A stretch of DNA of 64,000 bases from Promerops cafer (Eukaryota > Chordata > Aves > Passeriformes > Nectariniidae), in NCBI GenBank assembly GCA_013398275.1, contig VZSE01006621.1, positions 319,296 through 383,295 of the forward strand. Reading direction: 5' to 3'. The translations under genes were made by a program, and so were the position numbers. The notes beneath the pieces are model-generated. The model saw only the letters and a list, made by a program, of their open reading frames with translations. It had not been told where the DNA came from and ran no database searches. This document shows, piece by piece, positions 24,601-36,115 of this stretch. Every line of letters begins with the position of its first letter. Position 1 is the first letter of the stretch.

Positions 24601-26707
24601 CTAAAAACTCTACATCACTTAATTTTGCTCCAAATATCAGCTTTGACAATAATTGGGATTAGCATATATGTTTGTGATGAAATGCTCTTTTTACCCTTCA
24701 CATGTGCTCTCCTTATTACTTTATTTTTTTCAAGTATTTTCACAATATATATACAACCTAGATTTGAAATTTTTTTCACATTTAATAGCTAAGAATTTTA
24801 GAAAATGGTGACACCACGAATGATGTTAGAAAACTAGCCTGGTCTTGAAGGCCAGGACCTGTGTACTTGTATTTTTTGCCGTGGATGAAGTGAAAAAACT
24901 GCTCCTCTTTTGTTAGCTTTACTGTTTATTTTCCTTGACTATTTCATCTGGAAACAACTTTAAGCTGTAAATGCACCTTATGAAGAATCAGTATTCCTAA
25001 ATCTACAGTAATTTTATCCTTTTAGGCAAGGCTTGTAATCTTATAAACATCTATCCCTTCTGCTTTCCAGCAACTCGCTTTTCATACTTAATAGAATGAA
25101 ACATACATAATATACACTAAATTATACACAACTGAATGAAATGTTTACATTTTCCATGGAGACAGATAGAAAATCAAGTTTTCAAATAATCTTGTATTGC
25201 ACTGCAATAGCACTGAAAAAAAACCCCAACTCTATTAATAACAATATTCTTTTGAGTTAAATGCTGCTTACATCTTCTTGTCTAATTACTTTGGTTGCAA
25301 AATGGTTTACTGCCTTTTGTCTACAGACTTACTGGAGACCTGGCAGGTGATGACAGGTGAATTTCATTTATATGAATTATAAATTGCATAGAGAGATAGC
25401 ATGATTCTGGGAGAATCAACTAGTCTTTGTGGGCACAGTAGCTACAGATTTTTCTTTTTTTTTGTTTAGCTTTATTTATTTTATTTGGTTTTATTTGTGT
25501 TGTGGTTTTGATTTTCACTATTTATTCTTTTTTAAATGTATTAGTGATAAAAATTGCAGATCTTTTTGCTGACTTGTAATTAAAATGCAGTGAGTAATCT
25601 GAAAGATAAGATCTTTTAAACAGACTTTGAACACATTTACTTTTTATTTCCATGGTTTTCTGGTTCTTGGAGAATGTCTTGACAGCTGTCACTGAGGGAG
25701 ATGAAGAGTGTTACTTATTTTTATTTGGTGATTATCTTAGCTGACATCTTGTCATCTTACGCATGGCCAGGAGTCAAAGAAAACAGGCAAAAATGCACTT
25801 TTTCTCATTAGGCAAATCCTTGTCTAGGCTGGGTTTAGAGCTTCTTAAATCGTTGTATTAGGGACTTTGGTGTAGAATGCCTTTATCAAGAAAAACATTC
25901 TACTGAAAGTGCTGGAGGGAAAAAAAATTAAGATGTTACTTGAAAGTGTATTGAGCTCAATCTTACAATGACAAATTATGTCAACCCCGTATTTGCTATT
26001 ATCATCTTGAGTTCCCTGACTGTGTGAAACACATCAGGCAGGCTTTAAAATGTGGTTAAAATGCAATAAATAGTCAGTTTTACCACATCCATCACCATGC
26101 ACTATGTCTGAAGAAATGAGTCGGTCTCTCTGCTGCATGACCTGAGGAGTTCTGCCAACAAATAGGAACACAAAGACAAATAGTACAATAAGTAAAAAAG
26201 AAATGCATGTTTGTGACTTCAGGAGCAGTAGATGTTACTATGAATTAAAGAAATCTTGTCTTATAACACATATATCTGTTAAATGAAAGATAGCTTGAAC
26301 AACCATATAAAAATGCCAAGAGTATTAAAATGGGAGTGGGACTCAACTGTCCAAAGCAGTGTTTGTTAGAAGAAAATGTTTGTAAAGCTGATTCCAACCT
26401 GTTGCAACAGGACTAATTTGTGTGACAGTTTTTAACTTTAGTTGCTTCTTTTCATGATATCCATTTTTCATAACTTCCACTTTACTACTGAAAAAATTTA
26501 CCATCAGATCAAATAACTACCGACAAAGCATGGATTATCATCCAGATATGACATTTGTTTTATTAAATTGAGAAAATTCTGATTTTGATGCTACATACTC
26601 ACAAAACTCTTCAGTGAGGATGGGAATAATTTCACTTTTTTTTACATTTTTGAATTTGAACTGCTTGCCCAAACCAACCATGCCAGATAAGGTAGGTCTA
26701 CCTAAGA
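21680..26707. other. long non-coding stretch, unassigned
   Basis: About 5 kb with no recognised gene, LTR or CR1 and, notably, no open frame of 60 codons or more. The segment at about 23640-24200 repeats the word 'aggtgtct' at 23779, 23883 and 24041, and may be a very old interspersed repeat that I cannot name. The remainder is uniform AT-rich sequence with short T runs (for example near 25449-25465). Confidence 0.5.
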
Positions 26708-26848
26708 GTTACAGAATCACAGAATTAATTAACTTGGAAAAGATCTTTGAAATCATCGAGTCCAACTTATGACCAAACACCACCATATTGACCATAGCAC
26801 TACCTTTCAGGTAGTTGTAGAGAGTGATAAGGTCACCCTCGAGCCTCT

Positions 26849-27047
26849 CCTTTCCTTTCCTTTCCTTTCCTTTCCTTTCCTTTCCTTTCCTTTCCTTTCC
26901 TTTCCTTTCCTTTCCTTTCCTTTCCTTTCCTTTCCTTTCCTTTCCTTTCCTTTCCTTTCCTTTCCTTTCCTTTCCTTTCCTTTCCTTTCCTTTCCTTTCC
27001 TTTCCTTTCCTTTCCTTTCCTTTCCTTTCCTTTCCTTTCCTTTCCTT
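26849..27047. repeat. (TTTCC)n microsatellite, about 40 units
   Basis: A perfectly regular pentanucleotide tract of about 199 bp, pure pyrimidine on the plus strand and pure purine on the minus strand. It lies exactly where the CR1 3' UTR normally has a short pyrimidine-rich word of the cttctcttctcc kind, so it probably grew by slippage from that seed. It generates spurious repetitive peptides (FPFLS and KGKER types) in several frames. Confidence 0.97.
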
Positions 27048-27048
27048 N
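27048..27048. other. single N: unresolved base at microsatellite edge
   Basis: The second ambiguous base of the window. It stands at the right edge of the TTTCC array, so the array length given here is probably not the true one. Confidence 0.8.
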
Positions 27049-27840
27049 CACCCCTGCCCTGCCCTCCTCCAGCTGCCTCAGGTGTTTCTCATAAACCATG
27101 TGCCCCAGACCCTTCATCAGCTTTGTCACCCTTTTCTGCACCTGGTTTAACACCTCAATGTCCACCCTGAATTGAGGGATTCAGAACTGGACACAGCATT
27201 CAGTGTGTAGCCTCATCAGTGTTGAGTACAGAAGGATGACTACTTCCCTGATCCTGCTGGCTACACTCTTGCTGATAGAGGCCAGGATGTCATTGGCCTT
27301 CTTGGCCAGCTGGGTACACTTCTTGATCATATTCAATGGCTTCTTGATCATGTTCAGGTCCATCAGCATTTCCAGGTCTTTTTCTTCTGGGAAAATATCC
27401 AACCAGTCATCCTCTAGCCTGTGTGCTTCCTGGGGCTCTTGTGACTAAAGCACAGGACCCGGCACTTGGCCTTGTTGAACCTGATGCTGTTGTTCTCAGC
27501 CCATCAATGCAGCCTGTCCATGTTCCTCTGCAGGGCCTTCCTACTCTCCAGCAGATCAATACTTTGACCCCACTTGCATTCTGTGAGTTTGCTAGTGGCA
27601 GACATCCATATAATCGAGGAAGATATTAAGCAGGAGTAGGCCCAACACTGATCCCCGGGGGATACCACTTGTGACTGGTCTTCAACTGGATGTGGCACCC
27701 TTCACCACCACTGGGTGGGCCTGGCCATCCAGTCAGTTCTTAACCCAGTGAAGAGTGCTCCTGTCCAAGCTGTGGGCTGCCAGCTTTTCCAGGAGTCTGC
27801 TGTGGGAGACAGTGTCAAAGGCTTTGCTGAAGTCACTGAG

Positions 27841-30800
27841 TTTCAACAAATGTAGTAAACTGCTTTAGGTGGTGATGACTTGCACAAACTTTTCAAATAT
27901 TATTAGCCTCTGCTCAGTACAGAGAAATTGTGGTGACTATTGAGGGATACTTTACCACACCATAATTATTGTAGGTCCTATTCAGATAGAATTTTATACA
28001 TTTTTCTTATCTACTAGTTTCAAAATCTTGATGGTGTATAGCTTTTAGAAAATAATTTTTTGAGATTGCATGTAAGCTTAGCCGGGGTGTTGTTTGTGCA
28101 GTTATCAACCATATGTCACTAAATTATACATTTTTTCCTTTCAGAGCAAACTGGTCATGATGTCAAAAGCATTCAGATGCACTGATGAGAAATCCTATTA
28201 TAAAAAAGTTCAAGGAATATAGCCAGTTTCTAAGAAGCAATTATATCAGAATTGCAAGACAGCATTAATTTCTTACTAGTTTTTGTACCAAAGTCAGGAA
28301 AGAACAGTGCTAACCCATATTTTACGTGATCTGCAAGGACAGAAGAAGACACATGCATGCTTGTCCAATTTAAACTTCTGGTTGGATGGATATGAGGGGT
28401 CTTTCCCTGCACAGATGTGCTCCCATTTTGAGTGTAATAAGCAGCATTTAGGCATGTATGTGTAACTGTCTATGTCTGTTTAGACAGACAAACCTTCAGT
28501 ACTGTCCTGCAAAATAAGAGCAAACTCTGTTTTGTTCAGGCCTCCTAACTTAGTGCAAAATCCATTGGATTTGGAATATGGAGACCCTGCAATCTACACC
28601 CAATCCAAAATCATAGATAAAAACCGATATTATTCAGTTGACTTAAATAACAACAACCTCTGTTTTGCTGTCACAGAAATTACTGCAGGAATGGATCTGA
28701 AAAATGCAGAATTCTTAAGCAAAATGGTGAACATTGGACTGTCTGTCTAAACTTGTGCCCCTTGCCCAAAGTTGCTTTAAAAGCACAAGCTGTTTCGGAA
28801 CTGGTTTTATCTTCCAGTCCAATGGCCAAGAATATAAGACTAATATGATTATCACCTTTGAGTTGTACTTAACACTGCCACTGTGTTTGGGGAGCTGTTG
28901 CACATTAGCCACATCTGCCTCCCACTGTGGATCCATGTCTTACACAGTCACCTTAGTTGAAGTGCTTTCTTGCAGTAGTGTGTAAGATGTATGCATCCTG
29001 AATTGCAAGCTAGGTTGACACTTGGCATGAGTTCAGATCAGCAATTTTTCTTTTAGCAGCCTGGAAAGGGGATTTATGCCCCCAAAACTTCCAACTTTTA
29101 ATTTTAAGGCTTTTTTTTCTTTTTTATCTGCTGTGTAATCATTTAGCTTTCTATTACAACACAAGTTCATCATGTGTATTCAAGGAGCACTAAATGTATT
29201 TTCTCCCTTCCTTCTTCTTCTGCATGCTAATCATTTTGCATAGAATAGAAATGTGTACAGAAACTCTAATTTGATGTCCCAAACAAGTTCACTTCTCCTT
29301 TAATGGAAAACTGTGAATGTATATTCATCTAGAAATATAAAATAAATTAATAGATTAGGTATGGCACGTGTTTCCAAACAAACAAAGATCTAAAGTCTTG
29401 CAGAAAACATAAAGAAATTAATAAATCATGCACCATGAAATCTAAGCTGTAAAGTGGTTACATTAGACCATAACATCACTTTTTCTGATGCCTAAATATT
29501 TTCATTTTTCTAATGAACACATAACAGATATTTGCTGATGACGTAGCAATAGCCAGACTCTGGTAAGGACTTGAAGAAGCGGCAATGACTCTAAAGAGCA
29601 TGCCACTCCTGTGTGCTGATGGGACTACAGTGAATGTAGCTGTGTGCTTGACTTGGCTGTCCTTATCCACTGGTCCTAGAGCTTGGTGGGTATAAACAGC
29701 CCTGAACAGAAGGGAACGATGCACTAATCATAGTCCCAGTGGTTGATCAAGGCAATGATGACTAGTCACCTTGCTTGTCACTATGCTAGAAAAATCTGCA
29801 ACATGAAGTCACATATCAGAAGGAGTATGCCATAAAATATATTAAAATAGAGGTAGCGAGCCTAGGAAGGGATGTGGGAAATTTTATGAAAAGTTTTCAA
29901 GAGAAAAGGGACAGAATACCAAAAAGTTGTTGTCATTTCATTTGTAGAACACCAGTGTTTCTGAGTGCTTTTTATCAGTAAGCAAAAGAATTTTAAAAAT
30001 GGACAGTTCCATGATAATCTATTTAAGATCACTGCATGTTTTTATATAGCCAATAAAGACAAGCTGACAGAGGGAAATGGTCTCAGCCTTGAAAGATATC
30101 TGCTGTCCCTCATACACTGAACAAGAATTACTTATTACAGTAGTAAGTAAACCAGAACCATTAATTGCTTTCCAATAAACCAAGACAAACAAGCTATTAT
30201 TGTTATTGCAAATTTTCCCCTGGAGGAAGTTGTCTTTATCATTACTGTGTCATTTGACATCCTCTTTGCCCAGGTTGTGTTTCTTTGCCCCCTGTTATGA
30301 CTTTTTGTGGTGGTTGGAAGTTTTTCTTTTTTCCAGCTTGGAGATCTGAAACAATTTAGAATTTTAGGGCAATTAAGTTTGTTTTATGCCATGACATTCT
30401 GAAAATGGAATAATCCTAGGACTTTGCCTGAGTATTTTTTGGAGAAGGCTGGTTGTAGCTGTTCAAAACAGAGTCAAACTTGAGCTAAGACCTAAGATTA
30501 GGCATACAGAGATTGATTTCTCTTTTTGTTCATCTTTCATCAGGAGTACAGCTAATAGTATGCACTTTCTTGTTATAGCTTTTTTTCCTTCACAACAATA
30601 AGTACACAGATAGAAATTCAGCATTTAAATTAGCTGGAATGCATCCCACCTTGAAAATTTAGAAGAGAAATCTCTGTTATCCTTTCTTTTGTTCTTATAC
30701 CGTTTCTGAATTGATCACTGTTCTTAAAGACAATAATTTGCTGACAATTTCAAGTATTTGGGACTATAGATTTAAAACAGAGTTGTTCTGCATATTTAAA

Positions 30801-33800
30801 TTCCATTTTGTTGTCTTTTGCTTGTGGTAAACTGCAGAATTTAATTTAGTGGCAAAATAATCTGGCAAGATGTTTGGGGAATGAAACTCTCTTAGGATAG
30901 ATAGGAAGTTGAGGTCAATGTTCCTTAGATAGAATATTGAACAGCTGCCTAATCAATAAAGAAATAATTAAAGGAGTACACCACACAGATGCTGTTTGGT
31001 GGGGTTGATTTAGAGCTTGTGGATCTACCCAAACACTCATCCATGTGCACACATCAAGTTTAAATGCGCATGAGCTGGTCTTCTGCAGTGTATTTTATCA
31101 ACACAGATTGCTTATCCAGTAGAGAACATCTGTGCTGGTGGAGGAGAAGAGGAAATTAAGGAAGTATGCCATGTCCACTCTATGTTCATTTACTTGGAAG
31201 TTTTTAGGAATCTTCTTCCACCAGAGAAAAGCTCAGTAGTCAAGAGACTCTGCAGTCTCCAGAATAGCCCAAGAGCAACCAATTCACTTTCATGGCTGTT
31301 AAAAGAATTTTGCATGGCCTAGTAAAGCACATTGCAATTTCTGTCCTTTGTATTCAGTGATCATGACAAGTTACATAGTTGCTCTAACTGAAGGCTTAAA
31401 AAAAGTAAATTCATTTTGCTCTTCATTGTCTGTGGACACTAAAAATCCCCAAATGCATATAAAAGCCTTTATAGTTCAAATTTCTTCTGCATTACATATT
31501 ATAAAAATGTTGAGGTTTTGTTTGGTGTGCTGTCCTATGTAGGCAGGGAATGAGATGAATATACTGTCAATTTAGAGGTCAGTATATAACTACGCAGAAA
31601 AATTTGAACTTGCCTCTCAGATATTATGTTGAAGTTCTCAACAAAATAATGTCATGAAGAAAAGCCTTACTTTCAAAGTTCTTTAAGTGTTTGCTCATGT
31701 TCTGGTGGCACAAGAAATCTATTTAAATGTAAATAATGAAATGCTGGAAGGCATAGCTATTGAAATTAAACCTATGACAAAAAAAGGCAATTAAATTTTG
31801 AATGCCTGCATTAAGACAAAAATTATGTTATACCTTCATCTTATTTACTTGCTTATATTTTATGTTATATACACATGGGTATATGGGGTTTTTTGCACAA
31901 ACACAAAACCATATATATGCATATACTTTATCTCCTTGTGTTTTTTGGGGGGGTTGTTTGAATTTCTTTAAATAATTAGTTCTACATATCCTCCTACCAA
32001 AATTCCTCAAGAATTGGTTTAATTGGTGTCAACATTAAACTGCGTCAAGTCAGTAAAATTTCTTTTGCTAAATGCTTATATTTCATTGTGAACTTGAGTC
32101 AGGAAATTAGAACAGTTATGTTTCTAAGTACATTCAAACACTTGTAAGGCCTTTAAACAAGTCAGGGTTAAATTCCAAGCACTCAGGAATGACATTTTCC
32201 AATCTTGTAACCCTTATAAATAAGTAAATTCTCCTGTTGCCACATAATGAACTCTTACAAGTGTCAGTGACTAGAGCATTAATTACATTAACTCTGGTAG
32301 GCATTCAAAACTTAAAGCTTTATTCCCTTGTCTAGGACTGTCAGGGAGAATATTAGTGTCAGTTTATTAAATGTTTCGTTTAGGCCTGTCTCTGCCATCT
32401 TCTCTCTATTCAGCCATTCCTGTTCATACCCAGTAACCTTTCTGAATTGGAGATAGGCCAGAAAGCACATTATTCATCACTGTGTTTTAATGTACCACTG
32501 GAACTGCAGTGCAAGGACAGATTGTTGTTTCCTATTTAATCAGTGAAGTGACCCAGACTTTTTATTTCATATTGTCAATATGGAGGAGCAAGCCCGAAAA
32601 TAAGGGAAATAGTTTGTGAGGAAAGAATACATAATAGTGTAGGAGAGATTGTCAATAAGGAGATAGGGAAAATGATAATTAAAACCCTGACAGGGAGCTA
32701 GAAAAGTAAAGTTAGAAACAGAAGATGAAAGGCTGATATACTTGATTTACATTGTGAGAAAGATAGGACCCTGATGGCAGTGAAGCAAAATATTCAAGAG
32801 ATATAGGAAAGTTTAATGAGGAGAAATAATTATCTTAAGAAGGATTTTAAATTAAGGTTTCCAGAAATCAAAGGATTCAGCTCAATAAATGTGGTCTAAA
32901 CCTCTATGTTTTTATTTCTAAATAAGATGGCCACGCACTGATGTCTTGTTTGAGATCAAGTGCTACCAACTGGTTCTCATGTACAGTGCTTTGTGCTAGT
33001 GCACTTTATATCAGATTTTTCTCAAGGATTTTAGGACAGCTTCAAAATGGAACCGCTTAAGCAACATGGGTGTATAAGTCTGCATTGTTTAGCCTCACTT
33101 ACTATTTAACAAAAAAGACTTCCCCAAAAGATGTAGAAGGAATATAAAATATACTAGAGGGAAAAAACAACCCCAAAAAGCCCACCCCCCACCCCCATAA
33201 AACAAAGAAACAAATAAAAAATTAAAATAAAACAAAACAAACAAAAAAAAGCCAACAAAATCAAAGGGAAAAGAAAACAGAAACTGTAAAATGAAAATCC
33301 AAATGTACAATAATAAAGTTCAACAGAAGCAGATGAAGGCTTTCAAAAATAATTTACAAGTACACAAGAAAATTTGCTGCCATATGCTGAAGTACTTTGT
33401 ATGTTTGCCTCTGTTCTGACATTTGAATGCAAATTGGTAAAGGATGAAGCAGAGTTTCAGCCAGTTCAGATTATGGGGCTGGTATTTCTCCACAATATCT
33501 GACTATCAGTTGACACAACCTCATTCTGTTGTCCGCCACCTCTTATCGTGTCGGCAGCTGAGGAAGAATGGGATATTCTGTATTTTTCTGCATGTATGTT
33601 CCCTTTGATGCATTTTCTTCTGGAGGTGCACTTAACTCATGTAGATTCACATCTATAATGATTAATTGACTTTTTAAAAAGACACCTGAACACCAGCCCT
33701 TCTACAAATTAAGACCAATGATACCCTGAAAAGCTATGTGAAGCTGTGGTGTGCTAGCAAGGATGATGCAGAAGCAAAAGAGCAAGATATGCTGACATTG

Positions 33801-34969
33801 AAAATAAAACCCTCTCCACAGAAACAAGCAAAAAAAACCCCAAAAGGTGATGTTATTTTTCTTTTACTTGAATGATTTGGAAGCATAGAAATTACTCAGT
33901 ACAGCTTTTTTTTATATTGACCAAAACCTCTCCCTGACCATTTGTTAGGCTTTAAACACCTTACTCAAGTGCTAGAAGGATCTAATGACACTGAACTCTT
34001 TATCTTCAGGTAAGATTGTTTCAAAGAATCATCCTGATTCTGAACAAATCTTGGCCTTATGAGGCTGCAGAGTAAGAAAAGAACAGGAGACTTGCATAAG
34101 AAGCAGCTACAGTCTAGCTGACTGCTGTCATCATTGTAGATTTCACACTGCTGCTTCCCTTGAAGGGAAAGCTACAGTCTCTCTTTCTTTTCACTGTAGT
34201 TAGATGCCCAAAAGAAGCAGATGCATCAAAATAGTTCCATCTGTTTTTTTCTGTCATAAACTGGAAAAGGTATTTGGATTTAAGCAGAAGACTCACAACA
34301 TTAAGTCAAGAAGTAAGGAAAACTAGAAAAAATGCATTTTGCTTTTTGCATCTTGATTCTCTCAGAGGTTGTGTACCTCTAAATGTATTGAGAAGTTTTA
34401 ATTCAGTAAATAAAGTTTTCCACTTATTAAACACACTTGGTATAGTATTAGTTGCTACATATAGTTGATATGTTTTGAAGTTGAAGCATTGATATAATAT
34501 ATTTTGTTCCTACAAAAACCCACACAAATATTATGCCTCAAAAACTTGTGTGAATATGACAACAAGGTATATTTATTATAAAATTAAGAAATGCAACAAA
34601 TAATTTGCATTTTTTTCTTGTATCAAAGAACTGGATATGGCAAAAATATTTGATAATTTTCCACAGATATTAAAAATAAAGTATCGCATGATGTTATGGT
34701 AGGTTGGTAATTCCTACTTGTTTGTATTTTCCAAGCAACAGATTCCTAACTGATGAATCTTCAGTGAGGTCTCAGTAAAAGGCTTAGACTTTGGTTCAGT
34801 TGTTTATGCAAAAGCATTATGCAAAACATGGCCCTGAGTTAGATCTTCTACTCTTAGCTGTAGGGGAGGCAACTAAATAACTAAATATGTATTTATAAAA
34901 CCAAATCCACAAAACAATCAGAAATTATTTTTAATGCAAATATGTTGGAAGTTCTACCTCTCTCACCTA
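27841..34969. other. long non-coding stretch, unassigned
   Basis: About 7.1 kb without a recognised gene or element. Open frames at 28532-28750 and 28734-28985 look ordinary and have no identifiable domain or start context. The segments 30020-30300, 32140-32590 and 33350-33570 are less AT-skewed and repeat-free, with well-formed short motifs, and may be conserved non-coding DNA. Low-complexity A/C-rich sequence occurs at 33163-33262. Confidence 0.5.
33163..33262. repeat. A/C-rich low-complexity tract
   Basis: Runs of C (cccaccccccaccccc) followed by aaaac and aaacaaac words. It creates a hydrophobic minus-strand open frame (33095-33310) that is a composition artefact. Confidence 0.7.
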
Positions 34970-35140
34970 GGACAGCTGACCCAAACCGGCCAAAGCAATA
35001 TTCCATACCATGTGATGTCATGCTCAGTACATAAACTGTGGGGAAAGCAGCTTGGACTTCTAGTGCTTGGGAACTGGCTGGGCAGGAGGTAAGCTATTGC
35101 ACTGTGCACCACTTGTTTTTTGTATTACATACAACCCTTA
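34970..35140 (+). mobile_element. ERV LTR fragment, promoter region
   Basis: This is a partial LTR in sense orientation. It contains 'ggacagctgaccc', 'ccaaagcaatattccatacc', 'gatgtcatgctcagtacata', a TATA-like 'cataaac' near 35031-35037, then 'gcttgggaactggctgggca' and 'gcactgtgcaccacttgttt'. These are the central and R/U5-side blocks of a well-known avian LTR whose complete copies begin TGTGCTGGTTTTGGC and end in TTAAACCACAACA. Both termini are missing. The first 68 bp match the LTR at 35566-36115 in inverted orientation at 58 of 68 positions, counted by eye (34970-35037 against 35843-35910). Confidence 0.85.
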
Positions 35141-35477
35141 CCCTACAGAATTTACATCATGCCTGCATCCCATACTTTTCAATACATCCTGATTAATCAC
35201 CACAATTTTTCCCTAAGCCTATGGGCTATCCCTTTAAAATTTCTGTTGACTTCATTTAGTCAATAACTTTGTTCTCCATCTGCAATGTTAGTCCTTCAGG
35301 GAAGGAGATAGTATGTGGTGGTGAATTGTTTTATGCTGAAGCCAGTTCTGGTTCCACCACCACTGCACTTGTCTGGTTCTATCACTACTATAGTTGCTCT
35401 ACGTCCCATCAATGGTATTAAAGTAAAAAAAAATCACCCATATTAATAAGGAGCAATTTTTGATGAAACTGTGTTTT
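35141..35477. other. spacer between LTR fragment and LTR-tRNA unit
   Basis: About 340 bp with no recognised element. It might include diverged 3' LTR sequence of the preceding fragment, but I see no convincing words. A short A run (about 35427-35434) is the only simple feature. Confidence 0.45.
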
Positions 35478-35482
35478 AAAAT
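35478..35482. repeat. candidate left target-site duplication (aaaat)
   Basis: The five bases directly left of the tRNA-like start are aaaat. The five bases directly right of the LTR end, 36116-36120, are aaagt. A 5-bp duplication with one substitution would fit the class of ERV concerned. In A-rich DNA a four-of-five match is weak evidence on its own. Confidence 0.45.
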
Positions 35483-35557
35483 GTCTGGCTAGCTCACTTG
35501 GTAGAGCACAAGAGTTTAATCTCAGGTTTATGGATTCATGCCCCATGCTGGGTGGCA
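35483..35557 (+). pseudogene. full-length tRNA-Lys(CUU)-like pseudogene
   Basis: About 75 bp aligns end to end with vertebrate tRNA-Lys(CUU). The acceptor 5' strand is GTCTGGC. Next comes the D-arm/A-box region 'tagctcacttggtagagca', then the anticodon arm with a six-base loop (gtttaa instead of ctcttaa, one base lost), and the 'aatctcagg' variable side. The T-arm/B-box is 'ggattcatgcc', the acceptor 3' strand is GCTGGGT with discriminator G, and then GCA stands where the added CCA would be. All seven acceptor pairs can still form as Watson-Crick or G-U pairs. The anticodon stem has two mismatches and the loop is short, so it cannot be a working Lys tRNA. It abuts an ERV LTR and lies antisense to that LTR's sense strand, as a primer tRNA would. 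Confidence 0.85.
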
Positions 35558-35565
35558 AAAAGGGA

Positions 35566-36115
35566 TGGTGTAGTTTTGTCTATCAGGCAGCTAAACACCA
35601 CACAGCCATTTGCTCATTCTGCCCCCAACACTGGGACCAGGGAGAGAATCAGAAAATAACAGAAGATTTTTTGATTGAAATAAGGGCTGTTTAGTAGAAT
35701 AGGAAATAAAGGGTAAATAATAATAATTTTTATTGTTAACTTATAATATACAAAACAAGTGTTGTACATTGCAATTTCTCAAGAGCTGCCGAATGAGGTC
35801 CAGATGGTTCCCAAACAGTGGCCCCCAGAGAGCTCTCCCTCTAGTTTATGTACTGAGCATGATGTCATATGGCATGGAATATTCCTTTGGTCTGCTGGGG
35901 TCAGTTGTCCTGGCTGTATCTCCTCCCATCCTCTTGTAGTCCCAAGCCTCCTTGTTAGCAGAGCAGTATGAGAAGCTGACGAGTCCATGACCACTGCTTG
36001 GTAACAACTGAAACGTCAGGGTGTTATCAACATTATTTTCAATCTAAATTTGAAATACAGCACTGTACCAGCCTCAGGGAATAAAGTTAACTCTTATCCC
36101 AGCTCAACAAGGGCA
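35566..36115 (-). mobile_element. solo ERV LTR joined to the tRNA-like sequence
   Basis: A complete-looking LTR in minus orientation. On the plus strand the element's 3' end is at the left ('tggtgtagttttg', then 'gctaaacaccacacagcc', 'gggagagaatcagaa'). The promoter region is in the middle ('tttatgtactgagcatgatg', 'catggaatattcctttggtc', 'tcagttgtcctggctgtatc') and the 5' end is at the right ('gtgttatcaaca', 'gttaactcttatcccagc', terminus gggca at 36115). Consensus blocks are in the expected order for the avian LTR that starts TGTGCTGGTTTTGGC on the sense strand. The segment between about 35645 and 35790 is diverged or shortened. No internal retroviral genes follow. Instead, eight bases (35558-35565) separate it from the tRNA-like sequence. 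CpGs are largely lost, so it is not recent. Confidence 0.88.

Larger units (their letters stand above)
26708..27840 (-). mobile_element. CR1 LINE split by a TTTCC microsatellite
   Basis: Minus-strand CR1 with its 3' end on the left ('acagaatcacagaatt'). It runs through 'ggaaaagatctttgaaatca', 'cgagtccaactt' and 'gataaggtcaccctcgagcc'. It is then interrupted by TTTCC repeats (26849-27047) and resumes at about 27049 with 'agctgcctcaggtgtttctc', 'cagacccttcatcagctttg', 'cacctcaatgtccaccctga', 'tcattggccttcttggccag', 'acccggcacttggccttgtt', 'gcagggccttcctactctcc', 'cacttgtgactgg' and 'gagacagtgtcaaaggcttt'. It ends near 27840. The right part corresponds to the 3' half of the CR1 ORF2 region read in reverse. 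Minus-strand open frames at 26833-27165, 27181-27402 and 27504-27698 are decayed CR1 reading frames, not genes. Confidence 0.93.

Noticed and set aside
26769..27170. Open frames of 108-133 codons with FPFLS- or KGKER-type repeats on both strands
   Set aside because: They are produced by the TTTCC microsatellite reading through without stops inside a CR1 copy. No start context, domain or conservation is expected.
28532..28750. 72-codon frame that reads like ordinary protein
   Set aside because: There is no recognisable family and no splice signals that bound it cleanly. Frames of this length are common by chance here. Only a translated search could revive it.
35483..35557. Possibility that this is a functional tRNA gene
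   Set aside because: The anticodon loop has lost a base, two anticodon-stem pairs are broken, the B box is degenerate and there is no T-run terminator directly downstream.
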